64,000 bases of DNA, from contig JAJEBR010000068.1 of assembly GCA_022822445.1 (NCBI GenBank), forward strand, positions 26,436-90,435, read 5' to 3'. Both the position numbers and the translations under genes were made by a program. The notes beneath the pieces were generated by a model. It did not search any database. It was given only the letters and a program-made list of their open reading frames with translations, and had not been told where the DNA came from. The first letter of the stretch is position 1. Every line of letters begins with the position of its first letter. This document shows positions 36,040-44,728 of the stretch, piece after piece. This DNA comes from Gemmatimonadota bacterium. GTDB taxonomy: Bacteria; Gemmatimonadota; Gemmatimonadetes; Longimicrobiales; Gaopeijiaceae.

Positions 36040-38889
36040 ATGAAATCTGGCAGTATTCTGACTGCAACGGCGCTCGCCGTGCTGGCGGGCTGGCCCGGCA
36101 CCGCGGCCGAGGCCCAGCAGGATCAGGGCGTGGTGGGCACGGCGCTGCTGATGCGCCAGCTGGACGGTGTGAAACGGGTCCTGATGATCGCGGCCCACCC
36201 GGACGACGAGGACACCAGTCTCCTCGCCACGCTGGCTCGCGGCATGGGGGCCGAAACCGCCTACCTGTCGCTGAGCCGGGGCGAGGGCGGGCAGAACCTG
36301 ATCGGGCCCCGGCTGCACGAGGGGCTCGGTGTCATCCGCACGGGCGAGCTCGTCGCCGCGCGTGCCCTCGACGGCGGCGAGCAGTACTTCACCCGCGCCT
36401 TCGACTTCGGGTACTCGAAGAGCCTGGACGAGGCGCTGGAGCTGTGGCCGCTGGACGAGGTCCTTCGCGACGTGGTCTATGTCGTGCGGAAGTTCCGGCC
36501 GCAGGTCATCGTGTCCGTGTTCTCGGGAACCGGACGGGACGGACACGGCCAGCATCAGCTGGCGGGCGTCGCCGCGCGGGAGGCCTTCGACGCGGCGGGC
36601 GATCCCGCGCGGTTCCCCGGACTGGCGGCGCATGGGGTCGCCCCGTGGCAGCCCTCCAGGCTCTACCAGTCGATGCGCTTCAACCCCATCGAAGCCACCG
36701 TGGTGACAGTCCCGACCGGCACCTTCGACCCCGTGCTGGGCCGCTCCCACTTCCAGCTCGCCATGGAAAGCCGCAGCCAGCACCGCTCCCAGGACATGGG
36801 GTCGGCCGAGTCGATGGGCCCGCGCACGACAGCGCTGCGTCTGGTGGCGACGCGGGCGGCCGGCAGCGGTGGGCCCTCGGCGGTCGGTGCCGATGACCCC
36901 GCGGCGGGCACAACCCCGGATGACGGAATCTTCGCAGGCATCGACACCACGCTCCTCGGACAGCTCGGGGACCCCCTTGCGGGCGGCTGGCCGGCCGACA
37001 CGCAGGACAGGTTGACCGGCTACCGCGAGGCGCTGGCAGAAGCCGAAGCCGCTTTCTCTGTCCTTCGGCCGGGCGGAGCGGCGACCGGGCTGGCAAGGAG
37101 TGCCGCCATCCTGCGGGCGTTGATCGACGAGGCGCCGGAGGGCGACGGGAAGCGCGTGCTGGAGCGGCGCCTGGACCAGGTGTCCGAGGCGCTTCTCGCG
37201 GCCGCGGGCGTGGTGATCGACGTCCGCGTCGGGCGGAATCTGCTCACGCCGGGCGAGACGGTGGTGGTGGACGTGACGGTCTGGAACGGCGGGGCGTCCG
37301 ACCTCGCGAACGTGCGGCCGGAGCTGCTTCTACCGGCGGGATGGGACGCGGCCCCGACGGAGGAATCGACGCTGGGGCGCGGCGGCTCCAGGTTCTTCCG
37401 GACGCAGGCGCCCCCTACCCCGGCGGACGGGCGGGTTCCGGCCGGGGCGATCGCCCGGTGGAGCTGGAGCGTGGCAGTTCCCGCCGATGCCGCGCCCTCC
37501 ACGCCCTATTATCTGAAGGAATCGCGTGACGGGGAGCTTTACCGGTGGCCCGAGAACGGCGACTCGTGGGCGCTCCCGTTCGCGCAGCCGCCGGTGAGGG
37601 CCCGCGTGGCGATGCTGCTGGAAGGGGCCCGAGAGGATGAGCCGGCCGCCGGCGGGGCGGGCGCTGGCGACCACGCGGGCGTGGAGGTCGCCGTGGCGCG
37701 GGCGGGGGAACAGGTCGGCGTAGAGGTCGCCGTGGCACGCGTCGGTGACTACGTGGGTGTGGACCAGGCCGTGGGCGAGTACCGGGAGGAGGTGCTGGTG
37801 GTGCCGGCCATCAACGTCGCCGTCGATCCCCCCTGGATGGTGTGGCCGACCGGCAGCGCCAGCATGCGCGAGATCGGTGTCGTGCTGACCAACACGTCGG
37901 CTTCGCGGCGCTCCGGTTCGCTCCGGCTGGAGGTGCCCGCCGGGTGGAGCGTCGAGCCCGGCAACGCCCCGTTCGCGCTGGACCCGGACGGCGCGAGCGG
38001 CTCCTTCACCTTCACGGTGACGCCGCAGGGTCCGGTGGCCGAGGGGACGCACATGTTCAGGGCGGTGGCAAGCGAAGAGCCCGTCGGAACGGCCCGTGAC
38101 AGATTATCGGACAGATTCCCGGTAGAATCTGGCACACAATTTGTCACGGAGTATGATATCATCAACTTTCCGCACATTCCGCGGGCGATGATGGCCCGCG
38201 AAGCGTCGGTTCGCGTCTCCGCGCTCCCCCTTGCCGCCGACACCGGACTGCGCGTGGGATACGTCATGGGCTCGGGGGACGAAGGGGCCAACGTGCTCCG
38301 GCAGATCGGGATGTCGGTCGAGGAACTCGGCACCGACCGGGTGAGCGCGGGTGACTTCTCGGACTTCGACGTGCTCGTGCTGGGAGTCCGCGCCTACGAG
38401 ACGCGCCCCGACCTGGCCGCCGCCAACCAGGCTGTCCTCGACTTTGCGCGCGCCGGGGGGACGGTCATCGTCCAGTACAACCGGTACGAGTTTCCCGCGG
38501 GCGATTTCGCGCCCTACCCGGTCACGATCAACAGGCCCCACGACCGCGTCACCGACGCGAACGCCCCGGTCACCATCCTCGCGCCCCGGTCACCGGTCTT
38601 CAACGGCCCCAATGCCATCGGTCCGGCCGACTTCGAGGGCTGGGTGCAGGAACGCGGCCTCTACTTCCTTGGAGAATGGGACGAGCGCTACACCCCCGTC
38701 ATGGAGATGGCCGACCCCGGCGAGGATCCGAAGCGCGGGGCCCTGGTGGTGGCCCCGGTGGGCGACGGGCTCTACGTCTACACCGGGCTCGCCTTCTTCC
38801 GCCAGTTCCCGGCGGGGGTGCCGGGCGGTTACCGGCTGTTTGCGAACCTGGTGTCGCTGCGTGCACGCGACTGGCGGCGAGTCCCCTGA
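36040..38889 (+). CDS. Secreted PIG-L-family deacetylase, multidomain
   Basis: The protein has 949 residues. The ATG at 36040 starts a Sec signal peptide (cleavage near AAEAQ). The PIG-L zinc site is clear: AHPDDEDTS near residue 50 and the distal H in GRDGHGQHQ. PIG-L enzymes remove N-acetyl groups from glucosamine-type sugars, and secreted long forms probably act on exported glycans. After the catalytic domain come NEW3-like beta domains (LLTPGETVVVDVTVWNGG) and a C-terminal ThuA/GATase-like part (DVLVLGVRAYETRPDL). Between them lies a tandem GVEVAVARxGxxVGV repeat (37660-37765). It is flanked by convergent pfkA. Confidence 0.82.
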   Translation: MKSGSILTATALAVLAGWPGTAAEAQQDQGVVGTALLMRQLDGVKRVLMIAAHPDDEDTSLLATLARGMGAETAYLSLSRGEGGQNLIGPRLHEGLGVIRTGELVAARALDGGEQYFTRAFDFGYSKSLDEALELWPLDEVLRDVVYVVRKFRPQVIVSVFSGTGRDGHGQHQLAGVAAREAFDAAGDPARFPGLAAHGVAPWQPSRLYQSMRFNPIEATVVTVPTGTFDPVLGRSHFQLAMESRSQHRSQDMGSAESMGPRTTALRLVATRAAGSGGPSAVGADDPAAGTTPDDGIFAGIDTTLLGQLGDPLAGGWPADTQDRLTGYREALAEAEAAFSVLRPGGAATGLARSAAILRALIDEAPEGDGKRVLERRLDQVSEALLAAAGVVIDVRVGRNLLTPGETVVVDVTVWNGGASDLANVRPELLLPAGWDAAPTEESTLGRGGSRFFRTQAPPTPADGRVPAGAIARWSWSVAVPADAAPSTPYYLKESRDGELYRWPENGDSWALPFAQPPVRARVAMLLEGAREDEPAAGGAGAGDHAGVEVAVARAGEQVGVEVAVARVGDYVGVDQAVGEYREEVLVVPAINVAVDPPWMVWPTGSASMREIGVVLTNTSASRRSGSLRLEVPAGWSVEPGNAPFALDPDGASGSFTFTVTPQGPVAEGTHMFRAVASEEPVGTARDRLSDRFPVESGTQFVTEYDIINFPHIPRAMMAREASVRVSALPLAADTGLRVGYVMGSGDEGANVLRQIGMSVEELGTDRVSAGDFSDFDVLVLGVRAYETRPDLAAANQAVLDFARAGGTVIVQYNRYEFPAGDFAPYPVTINRPHDRVTDANAPVTILAPRSPVFNGPNAIGPADFEGWVQERGLYFLGEWDERYTPVMEMADPGEDPKRGALVVAPVGDGLYVYTGLAFFRQFPAGVPGGYRLFANLVSLRARDWRRVP
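37660..37765 (+). repeat. Short in-frame tandem repeat in the PIG-L gene
   Basis: Two to three imperfect copies of a unit of about 39-45 bp encode G-x-x-x-GVEVAVAR. It lies in a linker between beta domains and is not part of the recognised folds. Confidence 0.65.
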
Positions 38890-38903
38890 CCCGAGCTACT
38901 GAC

Positions 38904-38926
38904 GCCCCGCCCGATCGATGCGGGGC
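38904..38926. terminator. Hairpin between convergent genes
   Basis: GCCCCGC-N9-GCGGGGC is a perfect 7-bp stem lying between the PIG-L stop (38889) and the pfkA stop (38944). No U-tract follows on either side. It is a likely bidirectional terminator or mRNA end stabiliser. Confidence 0.45.
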
Positions 38927-38943
38927 ATGCCGGTGATCCTGTC

Positions 38944-40023
38944 CTAATCCCCGAAGGAGATTCCCATCGCCCGGGCGGCCCGGACAATGTCGCCGTCCAG
39001 GGGGACCCGCTTCAGGGTCTTGATCGCCTCGGCGAGCGGGACGGCGTGCACATGCGGCGGGTCCACGCCCACCATGCAGCCGAAGCGGCCCTGCTCGGCG
39101 AGCTCCACCGCCCCCGTGCCGAAACGCAGCGAGAGGACCCGGTCGTAGGCGGTCGGGCGGCCCCCGCGCTGCAGGTGGCCGAGGACCAGGCTGCGGGTCT
39201 CGTGTCCGGTGAGTTCCTCGAGCTGGTCCGCGATCCGCTTACCGACGCCGCCGAGCCTGCGTGCGCCGCCCAGCGCCGGCCTGTCCAGGTAGGACGCTTC
39301 GCCGCCCACCGGCATCGCGCCCTCCGCCACCACGATGATGGCGAACTCGCGTCCCTCCGCCCAACGCTCGCGCACGCGGTCGGCGACCTTGCCGGGATCG
39401 TAGGGGATTTCCGGGATGAGGATCGCGTCGGCCGTCGCCGCGAACCCCGCGAACAGCGCGATCCAGCCGGTGTGTCGACCCATCAGCTCCACCACCATCA
39501 CTCGCTGGTGGGCCGCGGCGGTCGAGTGCAGCTTGTCGATCGCGTCGGTGGCGGTCTGCACCGCGGTGTGAAAGCCGAAGGTGAAGGCGGTGCCGGCCAG
39601 GTCGTTGTCGATCGTCTTGGGGACCCCGATCACGTTGAGCCCCCTGGCCGCGAGCTCACTCGCGATCCTCAGCGATCCGTCCCCCCCGACGGCGATCAGG
39701 CAGTCGATCCCCAGGACCTTCATCCTCTCGATGGCCTCATCGGAGCGGTCCACGATCTTCACGCTGCCATCGGGCTGCTTCACCGGGTAGGAGAAGGGGC
39801 TGCCGCGGTTGGTCGTGCCGAGGATCGTCCCGCCGATGTGCGCGATTCCCCGCACGGACCGCTCGTCCAGCGAGACGATCCCCCCGGGCACGAACAGTCC
39901 GTTGTAGCCGCGGCGGATGCCGATGACCTCCCACCCGCGCCGGCGCGCCGCCAGCACCGCGGCGCGGATGACGGCGTTGAGTCCCGGGGCGTCGCCCCCG
40001 CCCGTGTTGATGGCGATTCGCAT
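38944..40023 (-). CDS. pfkA: 6-phosphofructokinase
   Basis: The protein has 359 residues from the ATG at 40023; upstream in-frame starts add an Arg/Pro-rich tail unlike the family. Glycolytic phosphorylation of fructose-6-phosphate is indicated by INTGGGDAPGLNAVIR, GGDGSLRIA, PKTIDNDLAGT (catalytic Asp) and MGRHTGWIAL. Gly in GGDGS, where PPi enzymes have Asp, with Lys in PKTIDND, is the group III combination. ATP is therefore the probable donor, as in actinobacterial enzymes. It is divergent from the MIP18-like gene, with 134 bp between starts. Confidence 0.92.
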   Translation of the reverse strand: MRIAINTGGGDAPGLNAVIRAAVLAARRRGWEVIGIRRGYNGLFVPGGIVSLDERSVRGIAHIGGTILGTTNRGSPFSYPVKQPDGSVKIVDRSDEAIERMKVLGIDCLIAVGGDGSLRIASELAARGLNVIGVPKTIDNDLAGTAFTFGFHTAVQTATDAIDKLHSTAAAHQRVMVVELMGRHTGWIALFAGFAATADAILIPEIPYDPGKVADRVRERWAEGREFAIIVVAEGAMPVGGEASYLDRPALGGARRLGGVGKRIADQLEELTGHETRSLVLGHLQRGGRPTAYDRVLSLRFGTGAVELAEQGRFGCMVGVDPPHVHAVPLAEAIKTLKRVPLDGDIVRAARAMGISFGD

Positions 40024-40157
40024 GACTTTCCCATCCCTTCGGGGTACTTTTCGCGTCACCCTGGCGACAAGGCGCCGCGCAGACGCCCGCAAGCCCCGGC
40101 CCGCGCTGGTGGGGGTGCCGGCGGGTCCCGTCCCCCTGATCCCGGAGGGTAACAGAC

Positions 40158-40457
40158 GTGGCAGTAACCGAAAAGGCGGTCCGCAGCGCACTCCGGACCG
40201 TGAAGGACCCGGAACTCAATCTGGACCTTGTCGTGTTGGGGTTGGTATATGATATCGAGGTCGACGGGAGCACCGCCAAGGCAACGATCTCGCTGACGAC
40301 CCCGATGTGTCCGGCCGCCGGACAGATCCTCGAGGATGCGAAGGCGGCTGTGGCCGGCGTGGATGGCGTGGAGGAGGCGGAGGTGGAGCTGACCTTCGAC
40401 CCCCCCTGGACGCCGGAGCGGATCAGTCCCCTGATCCGGTCGTCGCTGGGAATCTGA
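40158..40457 (+). CDS. MIP18/DUF59-family Fe-S assembly-type protein
   Basis: The protein has 99 residues; the GTG start has a GGAGG site 8 nt upstream. It is a single DUF59 domain: VKDPELNLDLVVLGLVYDI, the conserved Cys in TTPMCPAA, and DPPWTPERIS. Members include SufT and the N-domain of PaaD and assist Fe-S or di-iron centre maturation. It lies 18 bp before the PaaA-like gene, which suggests a role in maturing that oxygenase. Confidence 0.88.
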   Translation: MAVTEKAVRSALRTVKDPELNLDLVVLGLVYDIEVDGSTAKATISLTTPMCPAAGQILEDAKAAVAGVDGVEEAEVELTFDPPWTPERISPLIRSSLGI

Positions 40458-40475
40458 GGGGATTGGGGGGAACGC

Positions 40476-41483
40476 ATGGCACAGCGAACGAACGCCAACG
40501 GCGGGAGGAAGGACGAGATGTCGAGGCAGGCCGCCACGTCGGAGCAAGCCGAGCGGGCCGAGCGGAAGCTGAAGGAGAAGATCCACGGCGGCTACATCCT
40601 GGAGTCCCCGGAGGAGATGACGCCAGGGTACCGGAAGGCGATCATCGTGCAGCTCACCGTCCAGGCGGACACCGAGCTGATGAGCGCGCCGGCCTACTGG
40701 CTCGCCGCCCGGCACGCGCCGTCGACCAACACGCAGGTGAGCGCGCATGCGATCATCCAGGACGAGCTGGCGCATGCGAACATCGCGTACAGACTGCTGG
40801 AGGACATGGGGGTGTCGAAGGAGAAGCTCGTCTACGGGCGCGAACCGCACGAGTTCAAGCACCCCTACGGATTCGACCAGCCGCTGGACAACTGGGCCGA
40901 GCTGGTGGTGGCCAACGGCTTTTTTGACCGCGCCGGGATCTGTCTGTTGGGTGATGTGCACCGTAACACGTCATACGGGCCACTAAAGCGTGCCTTAGTG
41001 AAGGTGGACATGGAGGAAACCTTCCACCTGCGCCACGGCGAGGTGTGGATGCGGCGGCTCGCGCGGGCCGGCGGGACGGCCACCGAACTGCTGCAGCGCT
41101 GCGTCGACTGGATGTTTCCGATGACGATCGAGTGGTTCGGGCTCCCGGACGAACTCAAGCGTCACAGCGGCCAGCTGGACTACCGGCTGAAAGGGCTGAC
41201 CAACGACGAGCTGCGCCAGGTGTGGATGTCGTCGACGGTGCCGCTCTGCGAGGGACTCGGCCTGTCGGTGCCGGCGCACTACGACGAGGAAGAGGAAGAG
41301 TACGTGCTGGACTACCCCTTCCCCTGCCAGTACGACCCCGAAGCGAAGCGCTGGCTCTTCGAGGACGGCGAGATCGGCTGGGACGACGTATTTGCGCGCT
41401 GGAAGGGGCGCGGGCCGATGAACGAGCGCTACGTCGAGTCGGTCAGGCGGTCGCGCGGCACGGTGGCTTCGTGGCTGAATTGA
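40476..41483 (+). CDS. paaA: Phenylacetyl-CoA epoxidase catalytic subunit (PaaA-like)
   Basis: The protein has 335 residues. A ferritin-like helical bundle carries the metal-binding DELAHANI and VDMEETFHLRHG segments; the C-terminal half keeps the PaaA pattern (MFPMTIEWFGLPD..HSGQLDYRLKG). PaaA is the di-iron subunit that epoxidises phenylacetyl-CoA in aerobic phenylacetate breakdown. Upstream is a MIP18 protein and downstream are PaaD-like, PaaB-like and PaaC-like genes. There is no thioesterase, ligase or reductase nearby, so the true substrate may differ. Confidence 0.88.
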   Translation: MAQRTNANGGRKDEMSRQAATSEQAERAERKLKEKIHGGYILESPEEMTPGYRKAIIVQLTVQADTELMSAPAYWLAARHAPSTNTQVSAHAIIQDELAHANIAYRLLEDMGVSKEKLVYGREPHEFKHPYGFDQPLDNWAELVVANGFFDRAGICLLGDVHRNTSYGPLKRALVKVDMEETFHLRHGEVWMRRLARAGGTATELLQRCVDWMFPMTIEWFGLPDELKRHSGQLDYRLKGLTNDELRQVWMSSTVPLCEGLGLSVPAHYDEEEEEYVLDYPFPCQYDPEAKRWLFEDGEIGWDDVFARWKGRGPMNERYVESVRRSRGTVASWLN

Positions 41484-41998
41484 CCGTCCGTACCGTTGGG
41501 TACGCGGGTGGCGCGGGCCGGAGCGGTGTCGCTTCGGCGACCAGCGAAGGGACGCCGGAGGGTAGGAGCGCGGCCCCGATTCGCCCGCGGCGGCGGCTCA
41601 AGACGCTGCTGGCGGAGCGACCGGCGCTGATGCCGCACGCGTCGGGCGGCCGGGACCGCTGGTCGACGCCGCTGGCGGAGCCTCCCGAGGATGGGGACGC
41701 CGCGTTGCGAGCCGCGCTGGGCGAGGTCCTGGACCCGGAACTGCCCATCTCGGTGATGGATCTGGGGCTGGTCTACGGCGTCGCATTCGAGCATGGGACC
41801 GCCCGCGTCGACCTCACCTTCACCGCGACCGCCTGCCCCTGCATGGACTTCATCAAGCAGGACGTGCACGACCGGATCGCGATGGAGCCGTGGGTGGAGG
41901 CGGTGGAGATCAACGAGGTGTGGGATCCGCCCTGGACGACGGCGCGGATCAGCCACGCGGGGCGCCGGAAGCTGAGGACGCTGGGGGTGGGGGTGTGA
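41471..41998 (+). CDS. paaD: PaaD N-terminal (MIP18) domain protein
   Basis: The protein has 175 residues; the GTG at 41471 overlaps the paaA end by 13 bp. After a basic, disordered 80-residue head comes a DUF59 domain: VLDPELPISVMDLGLVYGV, TACPCMDFIKQ and DPPWTTARIS. In standard PaaD this is followed by a zinc ribbon. Here it stops, and the ribbon is encoded separately at 43162. It is probably needed to mature or couple the PaaABC complex. Confidence 0.8.
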   Translation: MAELTVRTVGYAGGAGRSGVASATSEGTPEGRSAAPIRPRRRLKTLLAERPALMPHASGGRDRWSTPLAEPPEDGDAALRAALGEVLDPELPISVMDLGLVYGVAFEHGTARVDLTFTATACPCMDFIKQDVHDRIAMEPWVEAVEINEVWDPPWTTARISHAGRRKLRTLGVGV

Positions 41999-42321
41999 GC
42001 GGGAGTGGGGGTGTGAGCGGGAGTGGGCGCGGGGGCGGGCGCGGGGGCGGGCGGATCGAGGGTGCCGTGGACGCCGGCGGGGGTGCGGAGCGTACGGCGC
42101 GCACCGGCCTCCACGAGGGCATCTACGAGGTCTTCGCCCGCAAGCGACGGGGCGATGCGCTGCGCCACATCGGCTACATCGACGCGCCCGGCGACGAACT
42201 CGCGCGGGTCTATGCCTGGAAGACCTACGACGAAGAGAACTGGTTCGAGATGTGCGTGGTCCCGCGGAGCGCGATCCTCCCGGTGAACCGCTCGGACGGG
42301 CCCTGGGCGGGGAACCGATGA
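41995..42321 (+). CDS. paaB: PaaB-like subunit of the oxygenase
   Basis: The protein has 108 residues; the GTG overlaps the previous stop (GTGA). About 35 N-terminal residues are a Gly/Ser/Arg repeat. The rest (GIYEVFARKRRGDALRHIGYIDAPGDELARVYAWKTYDEENWFEMCVVPR) is a PaaB fold, a small subunit bridging PaaA/PaaC heterodimers. The Gly-rich head is a local expansion and is probably disordered. Confidence 0.82.
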   Translation: MSGSGGVSGSGRGGGRGGGRIEGAVDAGGGAERTARTGLHEGIYEVFARKRRGDALRHIGYIDAPGDELARVYAWKTYDEENWFEMCVVPRSAILPVNRSDGPWAGNR

Positions 42322-42334
42322 CGGGGCGCGCGGA

Positions 42335-43159
42335 ATGACCGCGGGGCGCGAATCCGCCCGCCCCGGAAACGGGATTGGTTCGGCGGAGGCTCCGGGCGTG
42401 CCCTCCGAACCCGGACCGCTCGCGCGCCACATCCTCAGCCTGGCGGACACCAAGCGCCTGCTCGGGATCCGATACAGCGACTGGCTCCTCGGCAGCCCCT
42501 CGCTCGAGACGGGGATCGCCGCGTCTTCCATGGCGCAGGACGAGTGGGGGCACGCCCGGCTGCTGTACTCGATGCTGAAGCGGCTCGGCTTCGATCCCGT
42601 CGCGGTCGAGCAGGACCGCCCCGCCGATCGGTACTACTCGGCTCCGGCGCTGGACGCCCCCTTCCCCGACTGGGCGGCCTTCGTCGCGGCGACCGTCGTC
42701 GTCGACGGCGCGCTGGCGGTCGCGCTGGAGAGCTTCTCGCACGGGAACTTCGCGCTCGCCCGCTCGCGCGTGCCCAAGATGCTGGCCGAGGAGGAGTACC
42801 ACCGGCAGTTCGGCGCGGCGTGGTTCGCGCGGCTGGCGGGCGCGGGAGGCGAGGGCGCCGAGCACCTGGAGAGGGCGGCCCGGGCGATGCTCCCCGCGAC
42901 GCTCGCGTGGCTTCTGCCGGACGATTCCGCCTACGAAGCGGTGGTGGCCGAATGCGACATCTGGGAGGCCGATCGGGTGGGGGAGCGCTACCGGGACAGG
43001 GTGGGAGCCGCGCTGGGGGGGGTGGGGATCCGCCTGGAGGAGATCCGCCCGGCACGCGAGGGGTGGGACTCTGAGCGGCGGCGCGGCCCGGGCGCTCCCG
43101 GCAAAGAGGCGGTCGAGCGGGCGCGCGGGGATCGCAACCGCGCCCTTTTCGTGGAGTAG
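42335..43159 (+). CDS. paaC: PaaC-like structural subunit of the oxygenase
   Basis: The protein has 274 residues in a ferritin-like fold without a full metal site: DWLLGSPSLETGIAASSMAQDEWGHARLLYSML and EEEYHRQFGAAWF. PaaC pairs with PaaA as the inactive structural subunit. It is 13 bp after paaB and 2 bp before the zinc-ribbon gene. Confidence 0.88.
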   Translation: MTAGRESARPGNGIGSAEAPGVPSEPGPLARHILSLADTKRLLGIRYSDWLLGSPSLETGIAASSMAQDEWGHARLLYSMLKRLGFDPVAVEQDRPADRYYSAPALDAPFPDWAAFVAATVVVDGALAVALESFSHGNFALARSRVPKMLAEEEYHRQFGAAWFARLAGAGGEGAEHLERAARAMLPATLAWLLPDDSAYEAVVAECDIWEADRVGERYRDRVGAALGGVGIRLEEIRPAREGWDSERRRGPGAPGKEAVERARGDRNRALFVE

Positions 43160-43161
43160 GG

Positions 43162-43449
43162 ATGGCCTCCGGCCCGCACGAGCCTCCTCCCGGGCCACAG
43201 CCGCCCGCCGCGGACGAGCCCGCAGCGGCGCCGGGCAAACCGCCACCGTGCCCTTTCTGTGGCAGTGACCGCACGGAGATCATGTCCCTCTTCGGCAGCC
43301 ACGCCTCGTTGACGACCTGCTGGTGCGCGGCGTGCCGCAGCCCCTTCGAAGTCCTGCGTTGGCGCGCGGCTCCGGAGGGCGAGGGGGAGCCCGGGAACGT
43401 CCGGCCCGCCCAGCCCGTTTCGCCGCGCCGCCGACAGGCCGCGGAATAG
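43162..43449 (+). CDS. PaaD C-terminal zinc-ribbon protein
   Basis: The protein has 95 residues. CPFCGSDRTEIMSLFGS..TTCWCAACRSPFEVLRW matches the C-terminal zinc ribbon of PaaD (CPRC..EFGS..C..C..PFDYF). It has a Pro/Ala-rich head and tail. Its separation from the MIP18 domain at 41471 shows that PaaD is split here, with paaB and paaC in between. Confidence 0.82.
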   Translation: MASGPHEPPPGPQPPAADEPAAAPGKPPPCPFCGSDRTEIMSLFGSHASLTTCWCAACRSPFEVLRWRAAPEGEGEPGNVRPAQPVSPRRRQAAE

Positions 43450-43558
43450 AACGCGCCACATTCGCGTCCCAATGGAACATGGCCCCGGTCTCGGGGGTTG
43501 GATTACCTTGTGTGTCGCAGTCTTCAGTTTTTCGCAGCCGATCCGGACCGCCCAGCCC

Positions 43559-44272
43559 ATGTCAACTACAGTTCAGCGCCTCGTCATCGCCGGCCTCTTC
43601 GGGGGCGCCCTCATGACCGCAATCGCCTGCGCCGGGGGCGAGATGCGGTTGCCGCTCGCCCGACGCATCGTCATCTACTCGGGGGCCCGGCTCGCGCCTC
43701 CCCAGGAGCGGATGGAGGAGATCTACCACTGGGTCGATGAACAGTGGGACAGCATCTCCATGGACCCGTCCTTCATGATCATCTCCGCGCCCCAGGAAGG
43801 GCCGGTCTATCCCTGGGAGGAACTGGAGCTCAACCCGCAGGCCGATACGGCCACCATTGCCTACCAGGGGCCGCCGGGGGTTGCGCGCGCCGCCCGCCGG
43901 GCCTTTGTCATCTACGCCCACCTGCACCTGATGGATCGGCAGGGCCGCCTCGACCGATGGCTTCCGGAAGTCTCGGGCGGCAACGAATTCGAGGTGGAAA
44001 GGGCGATCCTGGCCCGCACATCCGATGCCTGGCTCTATCAGCGAGCGATCCTGGACGCTCCGCCGAACGGGATCCTCGACGAGTTGATGTTCGTCGCCGA
44101 GGGCGGCTTTCTGGACGCGTTCATCCTCACGGCCCGGCCGGACGCCTTTGTCGAGGCGCGCAGGGAGTGGCTGGCCGGGAACCCCGACCGGACCGACGCC
44201 TACGTCGAATGGTTCCGGGAGACCTTCGAACGGAATCCACCGGGGCTAAGGGGAGCTTCGGGCGGCGGTTGA
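43559..44272 (+). CDS. Lipoprotein of unknown function
   Basis: The protein has 237 residues. The ATG at 43559 begins a lipoprotein signal (VIAGLFGGALMTAIACAGG). The mature part is unfamiliar: a small alpha/beta region (RRIVIYSGARLAPPQERMEEIYHWVDEQWDSI) and a helical second half (YVEWFRETFERNP). A second in-frame ATG at 43472 would add an unlikely leader. No homologous family is recognised. Confidence 0.55.
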   Translation: MSTTVQRLVIAGLFGGALMTAIACAGGEMRLPLARRIVIYSGARLAPPQERMEEIYHWVDEQWDSISMDPSFMIISAPQEGPVYPWEELELNPQADTATIAYQGPPGVARAARRAFVIYAHLHLMDRQGRLDRWLPEVSGGNEFEVERAILARTSDAWLYQRAILDAPPNGILDELMFVAEGGFLDAFILTARPDAFVEARREWLAGNPDRTDAYVEWFRETFERNPPGLRGASGGG

Positions 44273-44288
44273 GTCCGACGGACGCGTC

Positions 44289-44606
44289 TCAGGCGGGCCC
44301 GCTGAGCTGCCAGCCGACATCGACCTCGTCCACCCGCTCGTCGGTGGCGTGAATGTCGACCCGGCCGGTGCGCGCCAGACGCGCGTCGCTCACCTTGCCC
44401 CCGAACACGGCGAACCCCTTCGGACGGATCATGAATTCGCTCCCGTTCCCGGCGGAGGCGACCAGTTTACCGCCCTTGAGCTCTCCAGGGCTGAGTGCTT
44501 CCCCCTTTCGCAGGCGGAGCCGCAGAATGCGTCCTCCGTGGGGGTGATCGTATGCGTCGATGACGCCAAAGACGGCCTTGTACTTGTTCCGGCTCGACAC
44601 TGTCAT
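44289..44606 (-). CDS. Hypothetical small protein
   Basis: The protein has 105 residues from the ATG at 44606. NKYKAVFGVIDAYDHPHGGRILRLRLRKGEALSPGELKGGKLVA suggests a small beta-barrel. An upstream in-frame start adds a basic, atypical leader. It is divergent from the PLP decarboxylase. The family is not recognised. Confidence 0.55.
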   Translation of the reverse strand: MTVSSRNKYKAVFGVIDAYDHPHGGRILRLRLRKGEALSPGELKGGKLVASAGNGSEFMIRPKGFAVFGGKVSDARLARTGRVDIHATDERVDEVDVGWQLSGPA

Positions 44607-44728
44607 CCTCTTCCGGCAGCAGAACGGGGTCAGCGAGGCTCCCCGAGGCCGCCGCCGGGCACGCCGGCCGTGTCCCGGGGAATCCGGGCACGAAAACACT
44701 AGAACCAATCCAGCCGGAACGTCAACGG

